A program made the translations under genes and the position numbers. A DNA stretch of 64,000 bases from Xenophilus azovorans DSM 13620 (lineage in GTDB: Bacteria > Pseudomonadota > Gammaproteobacteria > Burkholderiales > Burkholderiaceae_C), in NCBI RefSeq assembly GCF_000745855.1, contig NZ_JQKD01000003.1:62001-126000 (forward strand), written 5' to 3'. This document shows positions 46,014 to 54,582 of this stretch, piece by piece; positions within the stretch are counted from its first letter, which is position 1; the number at the start of each line of letters is the position of its first letter. The notes under the pieces were generated by a model that made no database searches, had not been told where the DNA came from, and was given only the letters and a program-made list of their open reading frames with translations.

Positions 46014-46250
46014 ATGATCCGCCGCACCCGGGTGATTCCGTTCCTCGTGGTCGAGACGCTGCTGTTCATCGCCGCATCGACGGTGAAGTGCCTGGCCCAT
46101 GTCGCCGGCGGAACACCCGCTTCTTTTTTTGGCATTTCGGCATCCGGGCATCCTGTTCCGGATCATTCCCGAGGAGAAACCGCATGTCGCTTGTACGCGT
46201 CCAACACGTCTCCATTTCCCTCGACGGCTTCGGCACCGGAGAGGGCCTGA
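46014..46250 (+). CDS. Possible truncated small membrane protein
   Basis: ATG 46014 has an excellent GGAGG 6 nt upstream and begins MIRRTRVIPFLVVETLLFIA, one predicted membrane helix. After residue about 35 the frame runs through a stretch with TTTTTTT near 46125 and loses normal codon bias, ending inside the next gene. The likely explanation is a frameshifted or truncated membrane protein. No family can be named. Confidence 0.35.
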   Translation: MIRRTRVIPFLVVETLLFIAASTVKCLAHVAGGTPASFFGISASGHPVPDHSRGETACRLYASNTSPFPSTASAPERA

Positions 46251-46831
46251 GCCTCGAAGCGCCCTTCGGCCACGCCGGCGAAAGGCTGCATGAATGGATG
46301 TTCAAGACCCGATGGGGCAGCAGGATGATCGGCCGGACGGACGGCACCCGCGGCATCGACGATGCCTTCCTGCGCCTGTTCGCTCCCGGGATCGGCGCCG
46401 AGATCATGGGCGCCGGGAAGTTCGGTCCTCCCGGATGGCACGAGAATCCGCAGTGGCAGGGGTGGTGGGGCCGCAACCCACCCTTCCACACGCCCGTCTA
46501 CGTGCTCACGCATCATCCACGGCCATCGATCGAGATGGAGGGCGGCACGTCGTTCCATTTCATCGATGCCCCGCCGGCCGAGGCGCTTGCAGCCGCCCGC
46601 AAGGCGGCGAACGGGCAGGACGTGCGCCTCGGGGGCGGCCCCGGCATGATCCGCGACTTCATCGCGGCGGGGCTGGTCGACCACATGCACATCGTGGTCG
46701 TGCCGATCCTGCTCGGACGCGGCGTGCGCCTGTGGGACAACCTGGAAGGCCTCGAGAACATGTTCGAGATCGAGGCCGTCGCATCGCCCAGCGGCGTGAT
46801 GCACATGACGTTCTCTCGTCGAGGCGCCTGA
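46184..46831 (+). CDS. Dihydrofolate-reductase-like RibD C-terminal domain protein
   Basis: This 215-residue protein belongs to the RibD C-terminal/dihydrofolate reductase-like family: VRVQHVSISLDGFGTGEG at the N-terminus, FHTPVYVLTHHPRP, DVRLGGGPGMIRDFIAAGLVD and HIVVVPILLGRGVRLW. Members bind NADPH, but most small stand-alone proteins have no known substrate and are not true folate enzymes. GAGGAG lies 7 nt upstream of ATG 46184. It is followed by an AHSA1-like gene 41 bp downstream. Confidence 0.85.
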   Translation: MSLVRVQHVSISLDGFGTGEGLSLEAPFGHAGERLHEWMFKTRWGSRMIGRTDGTRGIDDAFLRLFAPGIGAEIMGAGKFGPPGWHENPQWQGWWGRNPPFHTPVYVLTHHPRPSIEMEGGTSFHFIDAPPAEALAAARKAANGQDVRLGGGPGMIRDFIAAGLVDHMHIVVVPILLGRGVRLWDNLEGLENMFEIEAVASPSGVMHMTFSRRGA

Positions 46832-46872
46832 AGTCGCCAGGCGTCGAACCCCCAACGAACAAGGAAACAGCC

Positions 46873-47334
46873 ATGCCCAACACGATCCGCCTGCACCGCG
46901 TCTTCGCCGCCAAGCCCGAAAAGCTCTATCGCGCCTTCCTCGAGCCGGATGCGGTGGCGAGCTGGCTTCCGCCCTTCGGGTTCACCTGCACCGTCCACGA
47001 ACTGGAGGCGAAAGTCGGCGGCCGTCACCGGATGTCGTTCCGGAACTTCACGACAGGCCACGGCCACGCCTTCGGCGGCACCTATCTGGAACTCGTGCCC
47101 GGCGAGCGCCTCGTCTACACCGACAGCTTCGACGATCCGGGCATGCCCGGCGAGATGAAGGTCACGGTGGACCTGAAGGCCGTGTCGGTGGGCACCGAGA
47201 TTCACATCGAGCAGCAGGGCGTACCGGATGTGATCCCTGCCGAGGCCTGCTACCTCGGCTGGCAGGAGTCGCTGCGCAAGCTTGCCAAGCTGGTCGAGCC
47301 GGAGATCAACGAAGCGGCCTCGGCGCGCAGCTGA
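46873..47334 (+). CDS. SRPBCC/AHSA1-family protein
   Basis: This 153-residue protein has the helix-grip fold of AHSA1-like proteins: IRLHRVFAAKPEKLYRAFLE, AVASWLPPFGFTC, GGTYLELVPGERLVYTDSF and the C-terminal GWQESLRKLAKLVEPEI. Such proteins bind hydrophobic ligands or modulate partners; specific functions are rarely known. It pairs with the RibD-like gene upstream, a common arrangement of small stress-related genes. The following 214 bp up to the tRNA terminator contain no gene that can be supported. Confidence 0.83.
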   Translation: MPNTIRLHRVFAAKPEKLYRAFLEPDAVASWLPPFGFTCTVHELEAKVGGRHRMSFRNFTTGHGHAFGGTYLELVPGERLVYTDSFDDPGMPGEMKVTVDLKAVSVGTEIHIEQQGVPDVIPAEACYLGWQESLRKLAKLVEPEINEAASARS

Positions 47335-47548
47335 TCCCGCCTTCGTCTCGATGAAGCACCACCCGGCCCGTCGGCTCAGGCTGCGCGCCGCCCGGCTGGC
47401 CGCACATCGCGCGCAGGCACTCGACCGCTGCTCGGCGAGAAATGCTCATCCGATCAGTCCCTCCTCCGACACCCCCGGCATGCGTCGGATTGAGACATAC
47501 GTCCTCGGACCCGAACGGACTCCAGGCAGCCTCCACGGAGGAAGAAAA

Positions 47549-47580
47549 CAAAAAAGCCGGACACTTTGGACGTGTCCGGC
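47549..47580 (-). terminator. Rho-independent terminator of tRNA-Arg
   Basis: On the minus strand AGCCGGACAC pairs perfectly with GTGTCCGGCT across a 7-nt loop and is followed by TTTTTT. It starts 9 nt after the encoded CCA end of the tRNA, so it ends the tRNA transcript. Confidence 0.92.
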
Positions 47581-47588
47581 TTGCTGTC

Positions 47589-47663
47589 TGGTCCCGCCGC
47601 CAGGAATCGAACCTGGATCTCAGCCTTCGGAGGGCCGAATTCTATCCATTGAAATACGGCGAG
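47589..47663 (-). tRNA. tRNA-Arg (anticodon CCG)
   Basis: The minus strand folds into a complete tRNA with encoded CCA. The acceptor arm is CTCGCCG with CGGCGGG (one U-G pair), the T arm is CCAGG-TTCGATT-CCTGG, and the anticodon loop CTCCGAA contains CCG. The discriminator base is A. It reads CGG arginine codons, which are frequent in this GC-rich genome. The 3' part of the TetR-family coding region overlaps its 5' half. Confidence 0.96.
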
Positions 47664-48372
47664 AGTGGCGTGCCTCGCGGCGACGCGAACCCGCGATTAT
47701 GACCGATCGCGGCGGCAGCTCGCAGGGCGGCTCGAGGAGGGGTTCGGCATCGCGGCGATCGAAGCCCAGGCCGCGCATGTACACGCGGAACAACCGCCGC
47801 CCGGCCTGCACGAGCGCGAACGCGCCGGGGTCGAGCAGCCAGTCCTGGATCAGCCCGGCCAGCAGCGCGTGCAGGCCGACGGCGGCCGTGGCGGCAGGGA
47901 TCGGCAGGCGCAGATTCGCCTGCCGCGCGGCCAGCCGCAGGGCCCGCTCGAAGTCGCCGATGCAGGCGCCGCGGCCGCTCAGGTGGCGCGCCTGCACCGA
48001 GGCCATCTCCTTCGTGTACTCGACCTTGTGCGAGGCGATCTCGAACACGCGGCGCACCTGCGGGTCGGTCGTCACCAGCCGCAGCGCATCGAGCATGCCC
48101 GCCTCCAGCACGTCCAGCGGCGCCTGGCCGCGGCAGGCCGCCGCGGCGCTCACGCCGGCCTCGATGGGCAGCGTCACGCGGTGCATCATGGCGTTGAACA
48201 GGTCGGCCTTGTCCTTGAAGTGCCAGTAGATGGCGCCGCGGGTCGCGCCCGCCTCCTCGGCGATCTGCTGCAGGGTGGTGCGCGACACGCCCTGCGCCTG
48301 GAACAGGACCTCCGCCGCATCCAGCAGCCGCTCGCGCGTGGCCTGCGCCTCTTCCTTGGTCCGACGTACCAC
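47620..48372 (-). CDS. TetR/AcrR-family regulator of the efflux operon
   Basis: This 250-residue regulator has the TetR helix-turn-helix (RTTLQQIAEEAGATRGAIYWHF, shown here from residue about 31) after MVRRTKEEAQATRERLLDAA. The ligand domain fits the AcrR/TtgR group. The start is GTG 48372. The frame has no stop until 47620, inside tRNA-Arg, so the last 15 codons overlap the tRNA and the protein is about 35 residues longer than the conserved domain needs. It is divergent from the RND efflux operon and should repress it at the operator near 48433. Confidence 0.88.
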   Translation of the reverse strand: MVRRTKEEAQATRERLLDAAEVLFQAQGVSRTTLQQIAEEAGATRGAIYWHFKDKADLFNAMMHRVTLPIEAGVSAAAACRGQAPLDVLEAGMLDALRLVTTDPQVRRVFEIASHKVEYTKEMASVQARHLSGRGACIGDFERALRLAARQANLRLPIPAATAAVGLHALLAGLIQDWLLDPGAFALVQAGRRLFRVYMRGLGFDRRDAEPLLEPPCELPPRSVIIAGSRRREARHSRRISMDRIRPSEG

Positions 48373-48432
48373 GACGATGTCTCCGGGTGGGGTGGCGCGC
48401 CTGCCGGCGCTGAAATTCGAAGGTCTTGAATA

Positions 48433-48452
48433 TACATGCATGAATGTATGTA
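48433..48452. promoter_or_regulatory. AcrR-like operator between tetR and the RND operon
   Basis: TACATGCATGAATGTATGTA is a near-perfect inverted repeat (one arm TACATGCAT, the other ATGTATGTA) and resembles the Escherichia coli AcrR operator. It sits in an AT-rich island within very GC-rich DNA, where promoters for both divergent genes are expected. Binding of the TetR-family protein here would shut both directions. Confidence 0.72.
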
Positions 48453-48564
48453 AACTCGCGGCTTCGACAAATTCCCGTGTCGCGCCCGTGTCTCTCCGGC
48501 ATGGGCGCGACACGGGTGTCTGCGTCACATCTTCGCTTTCAGCCCTTCTCGACAAAGGATTCGC

Positions 48565-49818
48565 ATGCCCTTCCTGCATGTCTCACGTGATTCGTTGCGC
48601 TCGCCGCGCCGTGCCGGCGCAGCCGCGGCAGCGCTGCTGGCGCTGACGCTGGCCGCCTGCGGCAACCAGGACGCGGCGCCCGCAGGGGGCGGCGCCCCCG
48701 GCGCAGGCGGTGGCGGCGCGCCGGCGCCGGAGGTCGGCGTGGTGGTGGCCACGCCGGGCGAGGTGGGCCTGGTGACCGAGCTGCCCGGCCGGCTGGAGGC
48801 CTCGCGCGTGTCGCAGGTGCGCGCCCGCGCGGCCGGCATCCTGAACAGGCGCCTGTTCAAGGAAGGCAGCGACGTCAAGGCGGGCCAGCCGCTGTTCGCC
48901 ATCGACCCCGCGCCCTACGAGGCGGCCATGCGCAGCGCGCAGGCCAGCGTGGCGCGCTCCGAGGCCAACGCGGCGCAGGCCAAGGCGCTGGCCGAGCGCT
49001 ACCGTCCGCTGGTCGAGGCCAACGCCGTGAGCAAGCAGGAATACGCCAACGCGGTGGCGTCGTGGAAGGCCGCCGAGGCCGACGTGGCCGCCGGCCGCGC
49101 CGCGGTGACGACGGCGAGGATCAACCTGGGCTACGCCACCGTGACGGCGCCGATCTCGGGCCGCATCGGCCGCGCGCTGGTGACCGAGGGCGCGCTGGTG
49201 GGCCAGGGCGAGGCGACGCCGCTGGCGACCATCCAGCAGATCGACCCGCTGTACGTCAACTTCACGCAGTCGGCCAGCGAGGCGCTGCGCCTGCGCCGGG
49301 CCTTCGAGGCCGGCACGCTCAAGCGCTCGGGCGAAGGCGCGGCCAGCGTGAAGATCCTGCTGGAGGACGGCTCCGAGTACGCGCAGCCCGGCAGGCTGCT
49401 GTTCACCGACCTGAGCGTGGACGAGACCACCGGGCAGGTGACGCTGCGCGCCGAGGTGCCCAACCCCCGCGGCGACCTGCTGCCCGGCCTGTACGTGCGC
49501 GTGCGCATGGAGCAGGCCCAGGCGTCCAACGCGATCGCGGTGCCGCAGCAGGCGGTGACGCGCACCGAGCAGGGCGACACGGTCACGGTGGTGGGCGCCG
49601 ACGGCAAGCTCAGCCAGCGCAGCGTGAAGATCACCGCCGGGCAGAACAACCGCTGGATCGTCACGGACGGCCTCAAGGAAGGCGAGCAGGTCATGGTCGA
49701 CGGCTTCCAGAAGCTGCAGATGCTGCCGCCGGGCACGCCGGTGAAGGCCGTGCCTTGGAAGGCCCCGGGCAGCGCGCCTGCCGCCCCGGCGCCGGCACCG
49801 GCCGCGCCGAAGCAATGA
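48565..49818 (+). CDS. RND efflux periplasmic adaptor lipoprotein
   Basis: This 417-residue membrane fusion protein has a lipoprotein signal (ALLALTLAAC, lipidated Cys near residue 32), a glycine/alanine-rich linker, and MFP segments VRARAAGILNRRLFKEGSDV, LFAIDPAPYEAAM, ATVTAPISGRIGRALVTEG and DGLKEGEQVMVDGFQKL. It links the inner-membrane pump to the outer-membrane channel. The C-terminus is an alanine/proline-rich tail. AAAGGA precedes the ATG. It is the first gene of the three-gene operon. Confidence 0.94.
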   Translation: MPFLHVSRDSLRSPRRAGAAAAALLALTLAACGNQDAAPAGGGAPGAGGGGAPAPEVGVVVATPGEVGLVTELPGRLEASRVSQVRARAAGILNRRLFKEGSDVKAGQPLFAIDPAPYEAAMRSAQASVARSEANAAQAKALAERYRPLVEANAVSKQEYANAVASWKAAEADVAAGRAAVTTARINLGYATVTAPISGRIGRALVTEGALVGQGEATPLATIQQIDPLYVNFTQSASEALRLRRAFEAGTLKRSGEGAASVKILLEDGSEYAQPGRLLFTDLSVDETTGQVTLRAEVPNPRGDLLPGLYVRVRMEQAQASNAIAVPQQAVTRTEQGDTVTVVGADGKLSQRSVKITAGQNNRWIVTDGLKEGEQVMVDGFQKLQMLPPGTPVKAVPWKAPGSAPAAPAPAPAAPKQ

Positions 49819-49851
49819 CGCCGCCGAGGAACCACAGGAACACACGCACCC

Positions 49852-52800
49852 ATGGCCAAGTTCTTCATTGACCGCCCGATCTTCGCTTGGGTGATCGCCC
49901 TGTTCATCATCGTGATGGGCGCGGTATCGATCACGCAGCTGCCGATCGCGCAGTACCCGCCGGTCGCGCCGCCCGCGATCGTCATCAACACCACCTACCC
50001 CGGCGCCTCCGCGCAGACGCTGGAGGACAGCGTGCTGTCGGTCATCGAGCGCGAGATGAACGGCGCGCCGGGCCTGATCTACATGGAGTCGGTGGCCCAG
50101 GCCGACGGCACGGGCTCGCTGACCATCACCTTCGAGCCGGGCACGAACGAGGACCTCGCGCAGGTGGAGGTGCAGAACCGCCTGTCGCGCGCCACGCCGC
50201 GCCTGCCGGCGGCGGTGACGCAGCAGGGCGTGCGCGTCGACAAGTCGCGCGACAACTTCCTGCTGTTCGCCATGCTGTCGTCCGACAACCCGGACTTCGA
50301 CACGGTGCAGCTGGGCGACTACGCCGCGCGCAACATCCAGCCCGAGCTGCAGCGCGTCAAGGGCATCGGCCAGGTGCAGCTGTTCGGCAGCGAGACCGCC
50401 ATGCGGGTGTGGATCGACCCGGCCAAGCTGCAGGGGCTGCGCCTGTCCTCGGCCGAGGTGGCGGCGGCCATCCGCGCGCAGAACGCGCAGGTGGCCTCGG
50501 GCACCATCGGCGACCTGCCCAACGTGGCCGGCCAGAGCATCGCGGCGACGGTGGTGGTCAAGGGCCAGCTGTCGAACGTCGAGCAGTTCCGCAACATCGT
50601 GCTGCGCGCCAACCCCGACGGCTCCTCCGTGCGCTTGAAGGACGTGGCCCGCATCGAGCTCGGCGGCCAGAGCTACGCCACCTCGGCGCGCCTGAACGGC
50701 GTGCCGGCCGTCGGCCTGGGGGTGCAGCCCTCGCCCACCGGCAACGCGATGGAGTCGGCCCGCCTGGTGCGCGAGAAGATGGAGGAGCTGGCGAAGTACT
50801 TCCCCGAGGGCGTGAAGTGGGACATCCCCTACGACAGCTCCAAGTTCGTCGGCATCTCCATCGAGCAGGTCACCCACACGCTACTGGAGGCGGTGGCGCT
50901 GGTGTTCCTGGTGATGTTCCTGTTCCTGCAGAACTGGCGCTACACGCTGATCCCAACGCTGGTGGTGCCCATCGCGCTGCTGGGCACCTTCGCGACGCTG
51001 CTGGCGCTGGGCTTCTCGATCAACGTGCTGACCATGTTCGGCATGGTGCTGGTGATCGGCATCGTGGTGGACGACGCCATCGTGGTGGTGGAGAACGTCG
51101 AGCGCATCATGAGCGAGGAGGGCCTGCCGCCGCTGGAGGCGACCAAGAAGGCCATGCAGCAGATCTCCGGCGCCATCATCGGCGTGACGGTGGTGCTGAT
51201 CTCGGTGTTCGTGCCGCTGGCCTTCTTCGCCGGCTCCACCGGCAACATCTACCGCCAGTTCTCGGCGGTGATGGTGGCCTCGATCTCCTTCTCGGCCTTC
51301 ATGGCTCTGTCGCTCACGCCGGCGCTGTGCGCCACGCTGCTCAAGCCGGTCGAGGCGGGCCACCACCACGAGAAGAAGGGCTTCTTCGGCTGGTTCAACC
51401 GCGGCTTCTCGCGCACGGCCAAGGGCTACGAGAGCATGGTGTCGCGCATCCTGCGGCGTGCGGCGCGCTACCTGCTCATCTATGCGGCCATCATCGCCGC
51501 CGTGGTGCTGATGTACCAGCGCCTGCCCACGTCCTTCCTGCCGCAGGAAGACCAGGGCAACATCCTGGTGAACGTGCAGCTGCCGCCCGGTGCCACGCAG
51601 GAGCGCATGCTGGACGTGATGCAGCAGGTCGAGGGCTACATGCTCAAGCAGCCCGAGGTCGAGAGCATGGTCAGCGTGCTGGGCTTCAGCTTCTCCGGCC
51701 AGGGCCAGAACGCCGGCATCGGCTTCGTGACGCTCAAGGACTGGAACGACCGCAAGGACCCGGCCCACGCCGCCGAAGCGGTGGCCGGCCGCGCCTTCGG
51801 TGCGCTGTCGGGCATCCGCGACGCCTTCATCTACCCGCTGAACCCGCCGCCCATCCCCGAGCTGGGCTCGGCCAGCGGCTTCAGCTTCCGGCTGCAGGAC
51901 CGCGCCGGCCAGGGCCACCAGGCGCTGGTCAACGCACGCAACCAGCTCCTGGGCATGGCCTCGCAGAGCAAGGTCCTGTCGCAGGTGCGCCCCGACGGGC
52001 TGGAGGACGCGCCGCAGCTGGAGATCGACATCGACCGCGACAAGGCGCAGGCGCTGGGCGTGGGCTTCGACGCCATCAACACCTCGCTGTCCTCCGCGCT
52101 GGGGTCGAGCTACATCAACGACTTCCCCAACCGCGGCCGCCTGCAGCGCGTGGTGGTGCAGGCCGACGCGCCCTCGCGCATGCAGCCCGAGGACCTGCTG
52201 CGCCTGACCGCCCCCAACGCACAGGGCCAGCCCGTGCCGCTGTCGGCCTTCGCCGCCACGCGCTGGATCAACGGCGCGCAGCAGACGGTACGCTACAACG
52301 GCTACCCGTCGATGCGCATCAGCGGCGACGCGGCGCCGGGCCACAGTACCGGCGCGGCGATGGCGGAGATGGAACGCCTGGCCGGGCAGCTGCCCGAGGG
52401 CTTCGGCTTCGAGTGGACCGGCCAGTCGCGCGAGGAGAAGCAGGCCGGCTCGCAGGCCATCATCCTCTACGGCTTCGCGGTGCTGGCGGTGTTCCTGTGC
52501 CTGGCGGCGCTGTACGAGAGCTGGTCGATCCCGCTGTCGGTGATCCTGGTGGTGCCGCTGGGCGTGCTGGGGGTGCTGGCCGCCACCTTCCTGCGGCAGT
52601 ACTCGAACGACGTGTACTTCCAGGTGGGCCTGATCACCATCATCGGCCTGTCGGCGAAGAACGCCATCCTGATCATCGAGTTCGCCAAGGACCTGCAGGC
52701 CCAGGGCAAGAGCGCGGTGGCCGCGGCGCTGGAGGCGGCGCACCTGCGCTTCCGGCCGATCGTGATGACCTCGCTGGCCTTCGGCCTGGGCGTGCTGCCG

Positions 52801-53022
52801 CTGTTCCTCGCCTCCGGCGCCGGCTCGGCCAGCCAGCGCGCCATCGGCACCGGCGTGGTCGGCGGCATGATCACGGGCACGACGCTGGCCGTGTTCTTCG
52901 TGCCGGTCTTCTTCGTCGTGGTGCGCTCGCTGTTCAAGGGCAGCAGGCGCCAGCAGGAACTGAACAAGCGGCACGCCGAAGCGGCCGGAATCAAGGAAGA
53001 ATCGAGCCATGACGCGTCCTGA
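49852..53022 (+). CDS. RND multidrug efflux pump, AcrB/MexB type
   Basis: This 1056-residue hydrophobe/amphiphile efflux transporter has the classical N-terminus AKFFIDRPIFAWVIALFII, twelve predicted membrane helices and two large periplasmic loops. The proton-relay aspartates are in VVDDAIVVVENVERIM (TM4) and the lysine in LSAKNAILIIEFAKDL (TM10). It pumps hydrophobic or amphiphilic compounds out through the trimeric complex. An 11-residue linker with His-rich GHHHEKKGF follows the first half. It overlaps the outer-membrane channel gene by 14 bp. Confidence 0.96.
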   Translation: MAKFFIDRPIFAWVIALFIIVMGAVSITQLPIAQYPPVAPPAIVINTTYPGASAQTLEDSVLSVIEREMNGAPGLIYMESVAQADGTGSLTITFEPGTNEDLAQVEVQNRLSRATPRLPAAVTQQGVRVDKSRDNFLLFAMLSSDNPDFDTVQLGDYAARNIQPELQRVKGIGQVQLFGSETAMRVWIDPAKLQGLRLSSAEVAAAIRAQNAQVASGTIGDLPNVAGQSIAATVVVKGQLSNVEQFRNIVLRANPDGSSVRLKDVARIELGGQSYATSARLNGVPAVGLGVQPSPTGNAMESARLVREKMEELAKYFPEGVKWDIPYDSSKFVGISIEQVTHTLLEAVALVFLVMFLFLQNWRYTLIPTLVVPIALLGTFATLLALGFSINVLTMFGMVLVIGIVVDDAIVVVENVERIMSEEGLPPLEATKKAMQQISGAIIGVTVVLISVFVPLAFFAGSTGNIYRQFSAVMVASISFSAFMALSLTPALCATLLKPVEAGHHHEKKGFFGWFNRGFSRTAKGYESMVSRILRRAARYLLIYAAIIAAVVLMYQRLPTSFLPQEDQGNILVNVQLPPGATQERMLDVMQQVEGYMLKQPEVESMVSVLGFSFSGQGQNAGIGFVTLKDWNDRKDPAHAAEAVAGRAFGALSGIRDAFIYPLNPPPIPELGSASGFSFRLQDRAGQGHQALVNARNQLLGMASQSKVLSQVRPDGLEDAPQLEIDIDRDKAQALGVGFDAINTSLSSALGSSYINDFPNRGRLQRVVVQADAPSRMQPEDLLRLTAPNAQGQPVPLSAFAATRWINGAQQTVRYNGYPSMRISGDAAPGHSTGAAMAEMERLAGQLPEGFGFEWTGQSREEKQAGSQAIILYGFAVLAVFLCLAALYESWSIPLSVILVVPLGVLGVLAATFLRQYSNDVYFQVGLITIIGLSAKNAILIIEFAKDLQAQGKSAVAAALEAAHLRFRPIVMTSLAFGLGVLPLFLASGAGSASQRAIGTGVVGGMITGTTLAVFFVPVFFVVVRSLFKGSRRQQELNKRHAEAAGIKEESSHDAS

Positions 53023-54469
53023 CCGAACCCTGGGCCGGCCTTTCCTGCCTGCCGCCCTGGCCGCCGCCCTGCTGGCGGCCGGCTGCTCCCTGGCGCCCAC
53101 CTACGAGCGCCCCGCCGCACCGGTGCCCACCACCTTCCCGGGCGACCCGGCGCAGCCCGGCGGCCGCGCCGCGGCCGAAACGCCCTGGCAGCAGTTCTTC
53201 ACCGACCCGCGCCTGGCCGGCCTGATCGACACCGCGCTGGCCAACAACCGCGACCTGCGCGTGGCGGCGCAGAACATCGAGCAGGCGCGCGCCCAGTTCG
53301 GCGTACAGCGCGCGGCGCTGTTCCCGGCGGTGGGCGTGACGGCCTCCGGCTCGCGCTCCGAGCCCAACCCGGCCCGCGCCTACCGCGACGACGCCGGCAA
53401 GGTGTCCTCCAGCTACTCGGTCAACCTGGGCATGACCGCCTGGGAGATCGACTTCTTCGGCCGCATCCGCAGCCTGAGCGACGCGGCGCTGGCCCGCTAC
53501 CTCGCCACCGAGGAGACGATGCGCGCCACGCAGATCAGCCTGGTCGCCGCCGTCGCCACCGGCTGGCTGACGCTGGTGGCTGACGAGGAACTGCTGGCCA
53601 TCACCCGCCAGACGCTGGCCACGCGCGAGGACACGCTCAAGCTGACCAAGCTGCGCTTCGACAACGGCGTGGCCTCCGACCTGGACTACCAGGCCGCCAA
53701 CTCGCTGGCCGAGTCGGCCCGCGCCACCTATGCCCAGCAGCAGCGGCTGCGCCGGCAGGACGAGAACGCGCTGGCCCTGCTGCTGGGCGCGCCGGTGCCG
53801 GCCGGGGCGCTGGCCGGCCTCGAGGGCGGGCTGCGCTCGCTCACGCCGATGCCGGACGTGCCCGCCGGCCTGCCGTCCGACCTGCTGGCCGAGCGGCCCG
53901 ACATCCGCGCCGCCGAGCAGCAGCTCGTCGCCGCCAACGCCAACATCGGCGCGGCGCGCGCGGCCTTCTTCCCGCGCGTGGCGCTCACCACCTCGGTGGG
54001 CACCGTCAGCTCGCAGTTCGACAACCTGTTCCATTCCGGCACCCGTGCCTGGGCCTTCTCGCCGCAGATCACGCTGCCGATCTTCACCGCCGGGGCCAAC
54101 CAGGCCAACCTCGACGCCGCCCGGGCGGCGCGCGAGATCGCGGTGGCGGAATACGAGAAGTCGATCCAGTCGGCCTTCCGCGAGGTGGCCGACGCGCTGG
54201 CCGGCCGCGAGACGCTGACCGAGCAGGCGCGCGCGCTGGACGCCACCGCCCAGGCCGAGCGCAGGCGCTTCGAGCTGTCGGACCTGCGCTACCGCAACGG
54301 CGTCGCCAGCTCGCTCGACCTGCTGGACGCGCAGCGCTCGCTGTTCGCCGCCCAGCAGCAGGCGGTGCAGGCGCGGCTGCAGGAGCTGCAGAACCGCGTG
54401 ACGCTGTACAAGGTGCTCGGCGGCGGCTGGACGGCGACGGAGCCGTCGGCGCAGCAGCCGGCGACCTGA
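53009..54469 (+). CDS. RND outer-membrane channel lipoprotein (OprM/NodT family)
   Basis: This 486-residue TolC-like channel is a lipoprotein (ALLAAGCSLAPTYERP). It has duplicated outer-membrane efflux domains with RDLRVAAQNIEQARAQFGVQ, KLTKLRFDNGVASDLDYQ and the second-repeat counterpart FELSDLRYRNGVASSLDLLD. It completes the tripartite pump with the two preceding genes. Its start lies within the pump gene. GC-rich hairpins at 54480-54496 and 54501-54522 after the stop may end the transcript, although they lack U-runs. Confidence 0.95.
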   Translation: MTRPDRTLGRPFLPAALAAALLAAGCSLAPTYERPAAPVPTTFPGDPAQPGGRAAAETPWQQFFTDPRLAGLIDTALANNRDLRVAAQNIEQARAQFGVQRAALFPAVGVTASGSRSEPNPARAYRDDAGKVSSSYSVNLGMTAWEIDFFGRIRSLSDAALARYLATEETMRATQISLVAAVATGWLTLVADEELLAITRQTLATREDTLKLTKLRFDNGVASDLDYQAANSLAESARATYAQQQRLRRQDENALALLLGAPVPAGALAGLEGGLRSLTPMPDVPAGLPSDLLAERPDIRAAEQQLVAANANIGAARAAFFPRVALTTSVGTVSSQFDNLFHSGTRAWAFSPQITLPIFTAGANQANLDAARAAREIAVAEYEKSIQSAFREVADALAGRETLTEQARALDATAQAERRRFELSDLRYRNGVASSLDLLDAQRSLFAAQQQAVQARLQELQNRVTLYKVLGGGWTATEPSAQQPAT

Positions 54470-54535
54470 CCCGCGGCGCGGGGCCGGCGCGGCCCCGCCC
54501 GGACGCGGTCCCCGGGGCGTCCGGGGGCCGCTCCC

Positions 54536-54541
54536 TATAAT
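54536..54541 (+). promoter_or_regulatory. Sigma-70 -10 box for the cytochrome c gene
   Basis: TATAAT occurs 41 bp before the cytochrome start codon in otherwise GC-rich sequence. No good -35 is seen at 17 bp, where the sequence is GC-rich hairpin DNA. Confidence 0.55.
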
Positions 54542-54582
54542 CGTCGGCTGATTCGAAAAAGCCCCCCGATACTGAGGACGCC

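Noticed and set aside
47335..47548. Open frame starting at 47352 between the AHSA1-like gene and tRNA-Arg
   Set aside because: It reads through the tRNA terminator and tRNA and shows no codon bias or family motif.
48583..53100. Long minus-strand frames opposite the RND operon
   Set aside because: Antisense shadows of the adaptor and pump genes, with His-rich low-complexity translations.
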